Assembly: GCA_933207985.1 (NCBI GenBank) | Contig: OW240913.1 | Coordinates: 271,272,986-271,336,985 of the forward strand | Source of the DNA: Pelobates cultripes | Lineage: Eukaryota > Chordata > Amphibia > Anura > Pelobatidae | Direction of reading: 5' to 3' | Length of the DNA stretch: 64,000 nucleotides | Part shown: positions 43,862-55,970 of the stretch, piece by piece | Numbering within the stretch: position 1 is the stretch's first letter | Layout of the letters: every line of letters starts with the position of its first letter | Notes under the pieces: generated by a model | What the model was told of the DNA's origin: nothing | The model's database searches: none | The model's input: the letters and a program-made list of their open reading frames with translations, nothing else | Translations under genes and position numbers: made by a program

Positions 43862-44107
43862 TTAAAGGAACATGAAGGGCACCATAACATCTTCATTGAA
43901 ATTAGGTTTTTATGGTTCCAGAAGGACCGTGGCACTGCCTTACATTTAGGGGTTAAACTGTCCAACAGCCGCTTAGTTAAAAGCTTGAAAATGGAAGCCT
44001 AGGACTTCCGCAAGCACTGGTGCCACTAATTGGCTTAGAGCAGTCAGGAAAATTTACACGGTTTTATCATCATTCTGATATTGTGGTGCCCGGAGTGTTC
44101 CTTTTAA
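43862..44107. mobile_element. TTAA-flanked MITE, T2/Kolobok-like, 246 bp
   Basis: Left edge TTAAAGGAACATGAAGGGCA; right edge, inverted, TTAAAAGGAACACTCCGGGC. Both continue CACCA(T/C)AA. TTAA is at both ends. No coding. Confidence 0.75.
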
Positions 44108-46860
44108 GAAGAGATTAGTTTAGTTACAAGTGTCATCCCCCATCCCACGGTAAAACAAAGGCACATCAAAGGTAAGAAACAAAGATGTATCAATAGTGAA
44201 TGGTTAATAAATAACTCTAATATACTCAATGTCCGACGATGAGCATACAAAGATGTGATAGCCAAACTGAATAATGAGGCGATCTATTACCCTGCATAAC
44301 CATAGCAAACATATTCACTCTGACTCTTATCTATACTTAGCAGCTATTGTCACCCTACCTATAATTCATGGTCAATGATAAACCATATTGATTAAATTGG
44401 GTTGAGGTGTCCCTGATAGAACTTCTTTACAAAGGTATCGGTCTTAACTAGTAAGTATGTTCCAGGGAGTTCATTACACAGGAAAATCAAATATAAGAAA
44501 GGGAAGAGTATAGTATACCTCAGCTGTCAGAAACAAAAGCTGACATCTTTACATCCCATCATGTAAAGATACATGTCCTTGCTCTATGACACTCACACGG
44601 TGCCCTTATCTCACCAAGTAGGCACCATGTTAGGTTTCCAACCTCAGACACCTCTCAATGTTTCTGATGCCAGATGCTGTAGCTCTGCCCATTTTATGTC
44701 ACACCAATCTCATGATGGAAAATGGTCTCATTAGACATATCCACTCACATGTTGGGGATGTGGCTATCAATAACGCTCCAGGCCCATTAAATACAACAGT
44801 TTTGCATGTGTCCATTGTCCTGTTGGGGTTTCTTTATGATCCCAATAGCACATTCCTTATTTTGAGATTTCCTGGTTTCCTGATTTGGCTTGTCTGACTG
44901 CTCTATTTATTGTACTCCTTCGTCTTGCTTCTCATTATTGGTATCCTTTGCTTTTCTCTTGGATACGCTAGGTCTAAGCACTGTGCAGGGTTGTTATACT
45001 TACCTTGACACATCACAACTAAAGACAGGATACAGATAATGCTGATGGAGGTGGTTTATGTTATTATGTGAAGGGTTAAGACAGTACTGTCCTCCTGTCA
45101 AAAGGCACTTGACTTCATTTTAAGTTAATTTTAAGTACCTTTTCATGTAGTGTCTTATGATGCAATATTATTGATCTACTTCTTTAGTAGGTTGGCGTGC
45201 AATGGGTATTGTTTTCACCAGGCTTGTCCTGTTGGGTTCAATGGACCCAGGCAGTAAATGGAAAGGGCAGTATAGTGCCACTTTAGTGGTATTCCTTACC
45301 ACTGCCACATACCTTGCTGTATACAACAAACAAGGTACTGCCACTAAGCTTGGTTTTAGCACCAATCTATGCTTCCCCTATGCATCACTATACACAATAT
45401 TTAGCTTCACCAAAAGGTGAGGCCATTATCTTTGAATTTCGCAGTGCATAGGTGGGCCTACAAACAAAATTAAATGGACAACACAATTGGACAAACACAG
45501 TTTAGCTTCTTACATTATTGTCAACAGTGACATAATTGCTGGAAGCTAAACGTGTTAGAAGAGGAGGATATCCAGCGAGAAACATAGTAAGTATATCACT
45601 ACATGTTTGTCTGGTGTCTAATGTTTTGTCTGTATGTCCATCTTTGTCTTTATTCCACTCCCTCACTCGGATGGAATTTAAGAAAGCTTATGTCTGCACA
45701 AACAAAAAGTAATCATCAACTGCATATTTTTAAGTAAAATGACTCATATACATTAAAAATAAAAATGTGATAATTTTCCAGCAGTGGTGCCTTTTTAACA
45801 CTGGGAAAAAAAGATAAACCTTATCCAGTCTCTCTTTAGCAAAGACTTGTGGCTTTCAATAAAAATTAAATTTAAAAAGGAAACCCTGGGATAGTCAGCC
45901 TTTGCCATGAGTGGGTATAGGAAGGAATATATAAAGTTTAATCCACTACCTCTTTTCCTCTTTGTTGTTATACAAAATGTGGCAACGGCAGCAAACTAGG
46001 GATACAGCTATGGTTTTCTAGTCTGTCCTAGATGCAATAGTATGCATCACCTCTGCTTAGCACTCCCATTATACGAGTCTCAATTTCTACATCTTTTATT
46101 TCATAGTGGCTGTTTAGCAATTCACAGAACATGCAGCAGGCAGCATTAGTCACATTAACATTAATGAACTCCTAGGCCTCATCAAGTGAGATTTTTAATT
46201 TCATATAGCATTTCCTGTCACAGGATCTAGAAAGAGCATTATGATTTACATATCAGCTGTACTATGGTTCAGGTACAAATGTTATTCATTAAGGGAGCAT
46301 GTTGATGAGTATATATTTGTTAATTTTCAAAGAACCCTCAATTTATTCATTCTATAATGGATTCATTCATGTATTAAATAATTGGAACATATTGTGAAAG
46401 GAACTAATGGTCACGCAGAGAAAATGACCACTATATATAGTAAAAACAAAGTAATATTTATTATTGGCTATAATGCAAATTACTATATATTTCATGTTTT
46501 ATAGTACTCCGCCATAATCACTGGTTGTGTACCATCTTCGAAGCATTGCTAACAATGAAAAGATGGCAGTGGCCAACGTGTTGTCCTCCCAGCAAAGAGT
46601 CTGCAATCTTATTCTGGATACTGTAACCTACTTAGCCTCTAGTGGGCTAACTGTTTTATGGGCAAACTGTATATAAGTCATTACCTTTAAACTAGTTTGG
46701 TAGAACAACCTGGCTGAGTTAAACAAAAGTCAACTCAAATATCAATGGACATCAACACTTATTTCGCAAAAGTAGAGTGGTCTTCGAAAGGCTGGCATCT
46801 GTCCATAGGACACTTGTACCTTTGATTTGTACCTTTACAAAAAATGTTATTATTTAAAGT
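44108..46860. other. noncoding interval, no gene recognised
   Basis: The small frames here (for example 44658-44897 and 45202-45420) have no family residues and are likely chance. The segment 46090-46400 contains CATTAACATTAATGAAC and several ATTCATT/TAATG words without visible repeat structure. No tRNA-like or terminal-repeat feature seen. Confidence 0.45.
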
Positions 46861-46865
46861 GAATA

Positions 46866-47195
46866 GGTGAGGTGACAGTCTGGGCACTGGGAGCCCTATA
46901 GATGTGGTTGTGGTGGCAGTCCTAGCACTGGGAGCCCCTTGCTCAGAGTAATGGGCAGGGGGCTCCCAGTGTCAGGACTGTCACCACAACCTCTTACACA
47001 TCTATAAGGCTCCTAGTGCCCGGATTGCCACCACAACAACTTGAACATCTATAGGGCTCCCAGTGCCCGTTCTGCCACCACAACCACTTACATATCTATA
47101 GGGCTCCCGTCTCCCAGTGCCAGGACTGCAACCACAACCACTTACACATCTATAGGGCTCTCAGTGCAAGGATTGCCACCACAACCATTTACTAG
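46866..47195. repeat. fold-back minisatellite
   Basis: Units of about 60 bp with CCACCACAACCACTTACACA, TCTATAGGGCTC and CCAGTGCC are repeated at least four times on the right. One to two units lie in the opposite orientation on the left (46866-46945). The centre is GGAGCCCC...GGGGGCTCC. The open frame 47041-47340 is a translation artefact. Confidence 0.7.
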
Positions 47196-47507
47196 ACTAG
47201 ACGAATTGCAATTCGTTTCATGCAATTCAGATGCTTTTGAAGTTCTGAATTGTTGCGGGGAAAGCATTGGATTGACTAAAATTGGCAGGGGAACGGGCCA
47301 AACGCCATTTGCAGAGCGTGGAGACGCTGAACAGCACTGAGCCAGGAAGCACCTCCAGTGGTCATCTGAGGAGTGGCCACTGGAGGTGTCCCTAGGGGTG
47401 ATGTAAAAATTGCCTTTTCTCTGAAAAGGCAGTGTTTGCATAAAAATGTTTGCATATAATGATTATACTCACCAGAACAACTATATTAAGCTATAGTGTC
47501 CCTTTAA
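47196..47507 (-). mobile_element. T2/Kolobok-like element, right end
   Basis: On the minus strand it begins TTAAAGGGACACTATAGC, the typical T2 terminus, at 47507. It continues with GTGGCCACTCCTCAGATGAC and CTGTTCAGCGTCTCCACGC blocks. The opposite end was not identified; the fold-back array lies there instead. Confidence 0.6.
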
Positions 47508-47511
47508 GCCA

Positions 47512-47665
47512 ATGTTCTACCCAAGAACAAGAATTTTTATCTAGACCGATTTCTTTGAATTTGAACACTAATCTTTTGTGTGGAACCGTATCAAACGCCT
47601 TGGCAAAATCCAAATAGATCACATCCACTGCAACACCCTGATCTATACGTCTATTAACTGGGTCT
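47512..47665 (-). pseudogene. CR1/L2-type LINE RT fragment
   Basis: The minus strand reads VDVIYLDFAKAFDTVPHKRL, motif A of a CR1-like reverse transcriptase, followed by a diverged helix (EIGLD). Only about 50 codons remain. The T2 end lies directly on its left, so the MITE inserted into or beside this old LINE. Confidence 0.7.
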
Positions 47666-47762
47666 GTTTAACCATAATTTACCTCTTTCATATTTAGTGT
47701 ACCCATACTTATTATATACAATTTTGTTCAAGAGAAACAGGGCTTTCATTTTCATAACAGTT

Positions 47763-47777
47763 ATAAAGGTGGTCCTC
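47763..47777 (+). repeat. left target-site duplication of the L1
   Basis: ATAAAGGTGGTCCTC recurs exactly at 55971-55985, directly after the poly(A) tail. Confidence 0.88.
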
Positions 47778-47799
47778 GGGGGCGTGGCTTGCGGCCGAG

Positions 47800-47808
47800 C
47801 AAGATGGA
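47800..47808 (+). promoter_or_regulatory. YY1-like site at the L1 5' end
   Basis: CAAGATGGA lies 22 bases from the element start. Human L1 has an AAGATGGC YY1 site at a similar place, which helps set the transcription start. The minus-strand L1s also have CAAGATGGC near their starts (39915-39933, 21441-21450). Assignment is by motif only. Confidence 0.4.
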
Positions 47809-47906
47809 CGTGTCCATGTAAAGCTCTGCTGCAGCCACTGTGCCAACTGCTAACATAAGCTGAGATACATCGGGAAAAAACTACCTGCAACTGTGGGGGA
47901 CCCATT

Positions 47907-48870
47907 ATGGATAAGAGGGCCCAGAGGAAACAGGGGAAAAAGGTGATGGAAGCGGGCACTACCGTGTCGGAGCTGTTCGCAGCCTCCCGCGCTGTGCGAC
48001 TAAGCACCCAAGATGGCGGACGGGAAGGCCAGGGAACACCGCGCTCACCATCAGTGTAGCCATTGGGTGCCCCTGGGACAGATACTGACCAAATACTTGC
48101 AAAATTGGCGGAGGTCCGTTCCTATTTGGCCACCAAAATTATAAGAAGCACAGATGAGGTGAAGGTGGGATTCAAGCCGTGGGGGCGAGGACAGCAGCAC
48201 TAGAACAGCGGGTGGAGTCCACGGTCGTGGCCCACAACGCTGCTGCCGTGCAGATCAACCTCCTGATGACCCAGCTGAATAACATTCGCCTCCGAGGCCT
48301 GCCAGAACAGGAGGGGGAAGGGTCTCTAATCGGGGTTGTCTCGGGCATCCTTAGGCCGCTTCTTCCCGACATGCCGGATCATCTTTGGCATATAGAGCGG
48401 GCACATCGGGCTCTCCGGGCAAGGCGGTCTGATGATAGGCGACCTAGAGATATAATTATAAAATTCCTCTCCTTCCAAACGAAGGAAGCCCTGATGAAAC
48501 GGGTCAGGAATAGCCCGATCACCTACAAGGGGGCTGAGCTGGCTCTGTATCATGATCTCACCCCGGCCACACTACAGAAAAGGCGAGAGTGGCGCCCTAT
48601 AACTGAGGCATTGCAGCACCACTCGATTAAGTATGCCTGGGGTCACCCTTTCCGCCTGATGGCCTTTAAGGATGGTCGCACTAAGATTCTGTATCCCGAC
48701 AGCGATCCGGCGACGTACCTGAGGGAGCTGGGGATCCAGATTCCTGAGGGATTTGCGGTTCCGATGGCGTCGGCGGAGGTTCTGGGGTCCTTTCCACGTG
48801 AATGGTTCGAGGCCGGTGTGAGGAGATTGGCCCCCTGCTTCCGGATCCGTGGGTCGGATCTCCACGGTTC
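47907..48870 (+). pseudogene. L1 ORF1, with a stop, a frameshift and a small deletion
   Basis: The ATG at 47907 opens MDKRAQRKQGKKVMEAG, and an in-frame TAG ends it near 48057. The rest lies in the frame opening at about 48179. The coiled coil (ALEQRVESTVVAHNAAAVQINLL) is followed directly by IRLRGLPEQEGEG. Compared with the copy at 39.6 kb, the residues before this strand are deleted. The RRM (HIERAHRALRARR, RPRDIIIKFLSFQTKEALM) and C-terminal domain (RREWRPITEAL, YAWGHPFRLMAF) are intact to about 48790. The open frame beyond, to 49039, is spacer. Confidence 0.82.
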
Positions 48871-50416
48871 CGGTTGGTGTGTTCTCGGGGTGGGCTGTTG
48901 TTGTTTGGGCGGGTGGAGATGGGTCCTCCTGGCCTCCCCTTTTTGTTTCCCGGCCTCTTCCCTCAGGTGGTTCTTGGTTCCGCGGGTGGGGATGCTGATT
49001 GATTGGGGTGAGTTAGGGTTTCATGGCCTCCACTTCTAGTGTGTTCAGCCCGAGTTTTTCCCAGCCCTTTTTATTTTTTTTCTCCACCGCCTACTAAGGT
49101 TATCTGGACCCGGGGATTGTTTCTCTCCACTGGCATCTCCCACCTCCATCGGAGGGCCCCCATGGATTCTCAGTGCGCCCCCACTGGCCCGAGTGTTTGG
49201 GGGATGCTACTCTAATGTACGTTTGGACCTGTTTTTTTATATTATTGTTCCTCCCCTCCTCTGTCTCGTTATGGGGTGGTTGAGGGCAGCGGGTGGCGTT
49301 TTTCTTATGCAGGGCGGGGGGTTAACATTGTTTTTCCACCTGTGTCGTGCTCCCCCCCTGTATACTTGTTTTTGCTATTTCGCACAGGGGATGGGGTTAA
49401 GTGGCAGCTTACAGGCCCGGCAGCTCTGGAGGAGCCTCGGGGGGCGCGGGGATATGCGTTTTATTTGCCCCCTCTCGGCGGTTCGGGTGGGAGGAGGATT
49501 ATGCTAATGTTTTTTTTTTTTTTTATATGTCCCCGGTATGCTATACTCTTACTAAGTCCTGGCCTCCTTTTATAGCACTTAACGTGGGTTAAGGAAGCGG
49601 TGGGGCGGATGTCCTGGGGAGCGGGTGGTCTAGGGCTCTTTTCTTTCTTTTTTTTTTGGGGCCAAGCAATTTATATCATATTGTTTGTGGGCGGCCCCGG
49701 GGAGGTGGTGGTGGAGGATCCGGAGCCGGGGGTGCCGGCCCTCTTTGCAACCTTCCCCCCGCCCCCGGGGGATTCTATTCTATTCTACCCCCCTGTATTT
49801 GGGTCGGAGCTTTTTCACATCTGCTCCTCTCCCCCTGCTGGCCGTTTGAGGGCCTCGGTGAGGTCCCTGGGGGGGGCGCAGTGTTTCCCCCCCTTTCTGC
49901 GGTTACGGGGGGAACTTTGTTTCGGATTTGTGCCTGGGGGGGACAGGGGGGGATCTTCCGGGGAATATGTATGTAGGTAATGTAGATAACTGCCATTTTA
50001 TTGTATGCTATTTTATCTTATAAATGGTTTAAAAGTGGGCACCCTATGGGTGCTTTTCTCTGTTGGTGTATGTTCCCGCTTCTCTGGAGCCTTTTTGGTG
50101 TTCCGGAGGGGCTGGAACATGGGCTCCACATACGCCTGGCTATAGGTAAGACCAGGCACAAGTTACACAGGTTATGTGTTTTCTTCTTCTTTTTCTTCTT
50201 ACTTTTTTCTTCTGCTTCTTGCTTTTCTTTAAGTCCTAACCCTTTATTACTTCCCTTGGGAGGGGGAACAGGTGAGGGTGGATGTGCCACTGAGCTTTGG
50301 CTGGTTGGACCGGGGCTGGGCCTCCATAGTTTCGAGATGGGATATGTTGTGAGACCTCCTTGTCAGCCCCTTAGTGGGCTATTGGGAGGCATAGGCCTGA
50401 TTTCTTGTCAGACACA
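48871..50416 (+). other. L1 ORF1-ORF2 spacer
   Basis: About 1.4-1.5 kb with no conserved frame. It is rich in G and T runs, with C/G-rich blocks near 49680-49940 and pyrimidine tracts at about 50170-50230. Similar spacers exist in the copies at 8.4-9.5 and 37.5-39.2 kb. Confidence 0.65.
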
Positions 50417-53400
50417 ATGCCTTTAAAAGTGTTGTCATTAAACGTTAAGGGCTTGAACACTCCGAGTAAACGTCGCTTCATGTTCAGGGAACTTAAACGC
50501 ATGAACACAGATATTGCCTTCCTGCAGGAGACACACCTCTCCGTGTCGGCTAAATTCGCCCTGAGGGATCACACATTCAGGACAGTCCACGAGGCTAGGG
50601 CTTTAAACAAAAGGAATGGAGTTGCCGTGGTTATCCACCACAGATGCCCGTTTAGGGTGGGAAAAGTGGTGGCGGACCCGGGCGGCTGTTTCATTCTGGT
50701 ATCAGGGAGCTTATACTCCCACTCAGTGCATCTCCTCAACATATATGCACCAAACGACCCCTCAGTTGATTTTTGGGATGGAATAGCACAAATAGTGAAC
50801 AGATTGCCACACAGCATGACGGTAGTGGGAGGTGACCTGAATGCCACCCCGTGTCCCGCGGTGGATAGGGGTCCTGGCAACAGGTTGCCGCGGTCCCAAG
50901 GAAGAGGTAGTCAGGATAAAATACTACGCACTTTAATGCATCGTTCAGGCCTGGTTTACATCTGGAGAGCACATCACCCAGACGATCGGGACTATACTTT
51001 CTATTCGGCTCCCCACGATACTTATTCAAGGATAGATTTATTTTTAGTGAACCCTCACATGGTCCCCAAGGTGTCGAATACTTCGGTTGGTTCGATTACT
51101 TGGTCAGATCATGCTGAGATTACGATGACCTTGGATAAACTGTGTATGGCATCTCCGTGGACCTGGAAACTGAACACCTCTTTGCTTCATGATCCAGCCG
51201 TAGTGGAGACCACACGCAAGGAATTAATCAAGTACTTTACCAGGAATGCGGAGTCAGGTCCCCGACCTGCTATAGTGTGGGCCGCCCATAAGACGCTTAT
51301 CCGGGGTATATTGATCCACGAAGCCACGCTTAAAAAACAACGTAAAACGCAATTACTGACATCTCTCCTGGAAGCTCTGGGGAAAGCGGAAGAAAAACAT
51401 AAAGCTGCCTCATCACCTGCCACCCTGAAGGAAGTACAGAAATTACGGGCTTCAGTCCGCGAAACACTCCTAGACGAGACTGCCAGAGGATTAGTTTGGT
51501 CCAAGAGGACTTACTATGAAAAATCCAACAAAATGGATACTTTGTTAGCTAGATCTCTTCGCCTGAGACAGAGTCACTCTCATATTACAAGAATCAAAGA
51601 CGCATCGGGTAAGTATTGCACGGATCCTACCGACATAGCTAAGGTATTTACGGATTACTATACTGTGGCGGAACCAACCTCGCCACTATGCACTGGAGAA
51701 GCCTGGTTGCCAGCCTCCTGCCATGTGACTATGGCCCCTGGGATGTATTGCCCTTTAAAGACATGATTTGGGCATAATGGATTTGTGTTGTGCTGCTGCT
51801 AGCCCTTTTAAGAACCATCTGGGGACATACTGTGGAGTTACTGGGTGGCCACCATTTCCTGTATCAGAAGCACATGGTGAGAACAATGGATGGCGGCCAT
51901 TTTAACTCACAGACACTGTGTGGACTTTTCAACACGGTGCCATCTCGCCAGTATTTGTTGCACAGAGACATCGTGCGGTGGTTTTGGACTATACAGCTGG
52001 GGACACATTATACAGTGATTGTTTTTTATTTAGCCTGTATATGTTCTGCAGAATCTGCATTAAACTGTATTTTCCAAAGTACTGAACGGATCTGGGTGAA
52101 TTTTGTGGGGTTATTGCATGTTTTGGGGTCCCTGTAATGTGTTTTATGAAACTGTATTTCTCTCGCTGTGATAATTAGATTACCCATTGTGTTCAGTAAT
52201 CATATCACAGCCAGAGGGGAGGATTTTGTGTGGGAGTGTCTGGGTGTATTGTATGGATTGATTGGCTGTTTTGTAACGCCCTGTGGGCTGTACTATGTTT
52301 GTGGATTGGGAATAAAAGAGACTGTATGTGACAGTACAGGAGTTCCTGTTTTAACCCTCAAAGTGAAGTGTCGTCTCATTATTGGGGAAGGATTTATTGT
52401 ATGCTGTTCCAGTTTGACTGCTAGGAGAGTAAACCTATTCGTATGGTTCCTATTCAACTGTCTACAGCATTCATATGCTTGAGAGGATTCATATGCTTCT
52501 CCGGTTCGGTGGTTGTGGTGTCTGCTGCAGTGCTTGGAGTCCTCAGGAAGCGCTAGGAGCATCCTTTAACGGAGGTACCCAGTCGGGGTGCCAGGCAATC
52601 CGTTACATATACTAAATTATATAATCATTCCAGCGGGGCCACGAGCAACCAGGGGAGAGACACGGACAGTACGCGGGCCTTTATATCACAATTGAAGCTA
52701 CCTACGTTGCGGGGAGAGGACTCGTTTGCCCTCGGAGAGAGGATTACAGCCGAGGAGATCGATGCTGCAATATCCACTTTAAAGGGTAACAAAGCTCCAG
52801 GCCCGGGTGGCTTCGATGGCAGCTATTATAAGATATTCAGAGAGGAACTTACACCCCATCTTGAAAAGTGGTTTAATGATCTCATGGAGGGAGGAACGCC
52901 AGATAGGGACATGTCATTAGCGGACATCGTGCTATTACTGAAACCCGGCAAGGACGACTCGATCCCGGAAAACTTTCGCCTGATCTCTCTGATAAACCAT
53001 GATTCTAAAATTCTGGCCAAAATTCTAGCACGCAGACTGAACCCCTTGTTACCACGTCTGATGCATCCTGACCAAGTAGGCTTTGTGCCAGGTAGGCAAC
53101 TCTTTGAGAATACTAGACGCAACATCGACCTTATATGGCGGCAAGCAACCAGGGGGATCCCGACTTTGATATTGTCACTCGACGCAGAGAAGGCCTTCGA
53201 TAAGGTAAAATGGCCTTATTTGTTCGAGACCCTCCGACATTTTGGTATCCCAGACCCCTTTATAACTACAATAAAAGCAATGTACTCGGACGTTAGGGCT
53301 CGGGTCCGGATTTCGGGCGCAAAGATGGAACCTTTCAGTTTGGGGAATGGGACTAGGCAGGGCTGCCCGCTGTCGCCTCTGTTGTTCGCTCTCTCTTTGG

Positions 53401-55156
53401 AGCCCCTTTTACAAACCATTAGAAATAGCCCAGAAATAAAGGAGATCGCGATCAGGGATCAGCGATATGTAGTGTCTGGCTTTGCCGACGATATCTTGCT
53501 GACCCTGACGGATCCGATAAAATCTATGGAGGCACTGGCGACAGTGTTGGAGGCCTATAGCGAACTTGCCCGATATAGGGTGAACCTAACTAAATCAAGC
53601 GCACTTCCCATTAGCATGAGTGATACGGATGTAACCCACATAGGTGACACCTATAGGATTCACATAGCAAACGACCATATAAAATACTTGGGGGTCCGGC
53701 TGACAGCAGATCCTGCCCAATTATTTCAGCAAAATTATGTTCCCATGATTCGCATCTTGATAGGAGACATGGAGAAATGGATAGACAAACCGATCTCTTG
53801 GATAGGTAGGATCCATTCAGTGAAAATGAATATCCTCCCCAGGATTTTGTTCCTATTCCAGGCTCTCCCGGTCAGACTGATCTGGGGGCTCTTCAGCAGG
53901 CCATTGGAAAATTTGTCTGGCAAAACAGGAAACATAGAGTTTTGCGTAACGTTCTATATAGGGCAAAGACAAGGGGCGGCTTAGGTCTACCAAAGCTTTA
54001 TTTTTATTATTTAGCGTCCCAACTAGCTCAAATAGCACTTTGGCATGCTCCTCCGGAAGAGAGGCGGTGGGTCGACCTAGAGGCTAACCTCAAGGGACCT
54101 GACATCCCTCAATTCTATATGTTGGTCCCTAGGGACCACAGACCATCTATCCGCATCGATTGCTCAGCCATCGCAAATTCCCTGAAAATTTGGGATGCAA
54201 CATCAACCAAATATGGTTTATCCACCCACCTGTCCCCGTTGGCCCCTTACCTGAGGAATAGAGCCTTCACCCCGGGATTGGAGGCCAGAAACTTTTGGGG
54301 CATCGAGAGCACGGGGGTACAACGACTATATCATCTATACGAGGGTGGCGCACTTATATCCTTCGAAGAATTGAAGACTAGAGCTACTCTACGCCCCTCT
54401 GACTTTTTTCGCTACCTCCAGCTAAGGGACTTTGCCCAAAACCCGCAGATTAAAATAAGCGCCTTAACCCCTTTTACGTTTTTCGAAATGATGTGCATCC
54501 AGGAACACTTCCCGAAAGGCCCTTATCACTAATCTATACGCACACCTAAGTACGACCACATCGGAATGGGGGGAGCTTCATTACACGACTCAATGGGAAC
54601 TGGACCTGAATGAGGAACTGGAAGGCGTTGAATGGCAGGAAATCTGGGAAGCCGCGGTGACCTCCTCTATTTGTGTCACATTTCAGGAGCAAGCCTACAA
54701 GACTATGTTCAGGTGGTACGCTACTCCGGCGAAGCTCTGTAGGATGAATAAAATGGCTACAGATGTATGCTGGAGAGGATGCGGCCAGAAGGGGACGTAC
54801 ATACATATGTGGTGGGTCTGTCCAGAGGCACAAAAATTCTGGAACCAGGTCGCGGAATTACTGGGGAATATCTTTAGGGTAGGGTAGTCAAGCCGGATCC
54901 CTGGGTGTTTCTTCTAGCCAGGTCTATGGAGAACTGGTCCAGATCGGAACAAAATTTACTTCATAAGGTGACCCTGGCTGCCAGGAGGGCCCTGGCCCAG
55001 GTGTGGCTACAGGGAGAGACTCCCCCTCTTGATGTGGTGATACAAAAGATTAAGGACACATACATCATGGACGAGTTGACTGCTCGGGTCCGGGGCACTA
55101 GGAAGAAAATGGAAAAAATGTGGGGCCCATGGATAGATAGCGGGGTGGGCGATTAG
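50417..55156 (+). pseudogene. L1 ORF2, split by a solo LTR and three frameshifts
   Basis: The ATG at 50417 begins MPLKVLSLNVKGLN. The endonuclease is complete: FLQETHL, LNIYAPND, VVGGDLNATPCPAVDR, YTFYSAPHDTYSRID and TWSDHAEI. The LTR splits the linker at 51664. RT resumes at about 52692 with GNKAPGPGGFDGSYY, ILSLDAEKAFDKVKW and GTRQGCPLSPLLFALSLEP. The catalytic box reads SGFADDILLTL: Phe replaces the usual Tyr of YADD. Frames change near 53875, 54525 and 54885. The knuckle CWRGCGQKGTYIHMWWVCP and the LAARRALAQ tail close it at 55156. Confidence 0.88.
51664..52607 (+). mobile_element. solo LTR in the L1 ORF2, target duplication TATAC
   Basis: It begins TGTGGCGGAACC and ends CCGTTACA, with TATAC at 51659-51663 and 52608-52612. 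AATAAA at 52311-52316 supports plus orientation. The length is 944 bp, with no coding region. Its opening (TGTGGC, AACC, then GCCACT) resembles that of the LTR at 17680, which suggests one superfamily. Confidence 0.88.
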
Positions 55157-55970
55157 GGGGAAAGGGGACGGGCTCGTCTCCCGCGTACCCTGATGCGCCT
55201 CTACAGAATCTGGGATGGATAGTAATTTTCTATCTCCCTTCTGTAGTGGGACCCCTAGGTTCCCACCGAGACGTCTATGGTCTATAGTTTTCCTCACGGG
55301 CACGGAGGTCCATGCCTAAAACTTACCGGCTTGTAGCTGCCCGGCCGCCTGGTCGAGCTGGCATCATCACTATTTTCGGAATATCACCATCATACCCTCT
55401 CCCATTCCCTTTCTCCTCTTTTCTTCTACTCTCATGGTGCTTTCCATCCGGTTAATCTACCCTTTTTTCTACTTCTTTTTATCTCTTTTTCTCCTTTCCT
55501 TTTTTTTTGATCCTGACTGACTACTGTCCAGTGACCATTTGGCTAACTAGAGCCTTTTGGGTTGGGGCGGGTTGTGGGGCGATTATAGGCGGATCGCTAG
55601 TTAAACGGTATTACACAACTGTTAACCTTGTATGTTAGGTCTGCGCTCGGTAGCCTGGCTAGACTCCTAAGGCATATTAGAGGTTAATGTTGAAAGATGA
55701 CGCGAAATACCATCATACGCCACATGGTCAGCCGGGAATGTTTGTATTACTTAATATAAAATAGATGGGAGGCCGCAGTAACCAGACCTTCATAGTCGGC
55801 AGACATATGTTGTATTCGATGCATATGATCGGTTGTAAGGTCATCTAATAATGATTGTTCTTAACTAATGTCAACTGTTGACTGTGATACTGGTCTTTTT
55901 TTTTTGCAATATGTTGAACCTTTTGCTGTGGTGTCTGATCTTGTTATAAATAAAGAATAAAAAAAAAAAA
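55157..55970 (+). other. L1 3' UTR
   Basis: About 0.8 kb from the ORF2 stop to the poly(A). It contains pyrimidine-rich tracts near 55390-55510 and ends AATAAAGAATAAA plus an A run. Confidence 0.75.

Larger units (their letters stand above)
47778..55970 (+). mobile_element. full-length L1/Tx1-type LINE, interrupted by a solo LTR
   Basis: The 5' end GGGGGCGTGGCTTGCGG at 47778 and the poly(A) end at 55970 are flanked by a perfect 15-bp duplication, so both ends are exact. Without the LTR and its extra duplication, the element is about 7.24 kb: a 129-bp leader, ORF1, a spacer of about 1.4-1.5 kb, ORF2 and an 0.8-kb 3' UTR with AATAAAGAATAAA. This is the reference copy for the L1s of the window. 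Confidence 0.92.

Noticed and set aside
44658..44897. 79-codon hydrophobic frame as a possible small membrane protein
   Set aside because: No homology recognised, no supporting context, and its length is expected by chance.
47041..47340. 99-codon frame over the fold-back minisatellite
   Set aside because: The residues repeat with the DNA unit, and the frame runs on into T2 sequence.
46854..47507. Full T2 element with left end TTAAAGTGAATAGG
   Set aside because: This left edge does not match the right terminus well, so only the right end is annotated.
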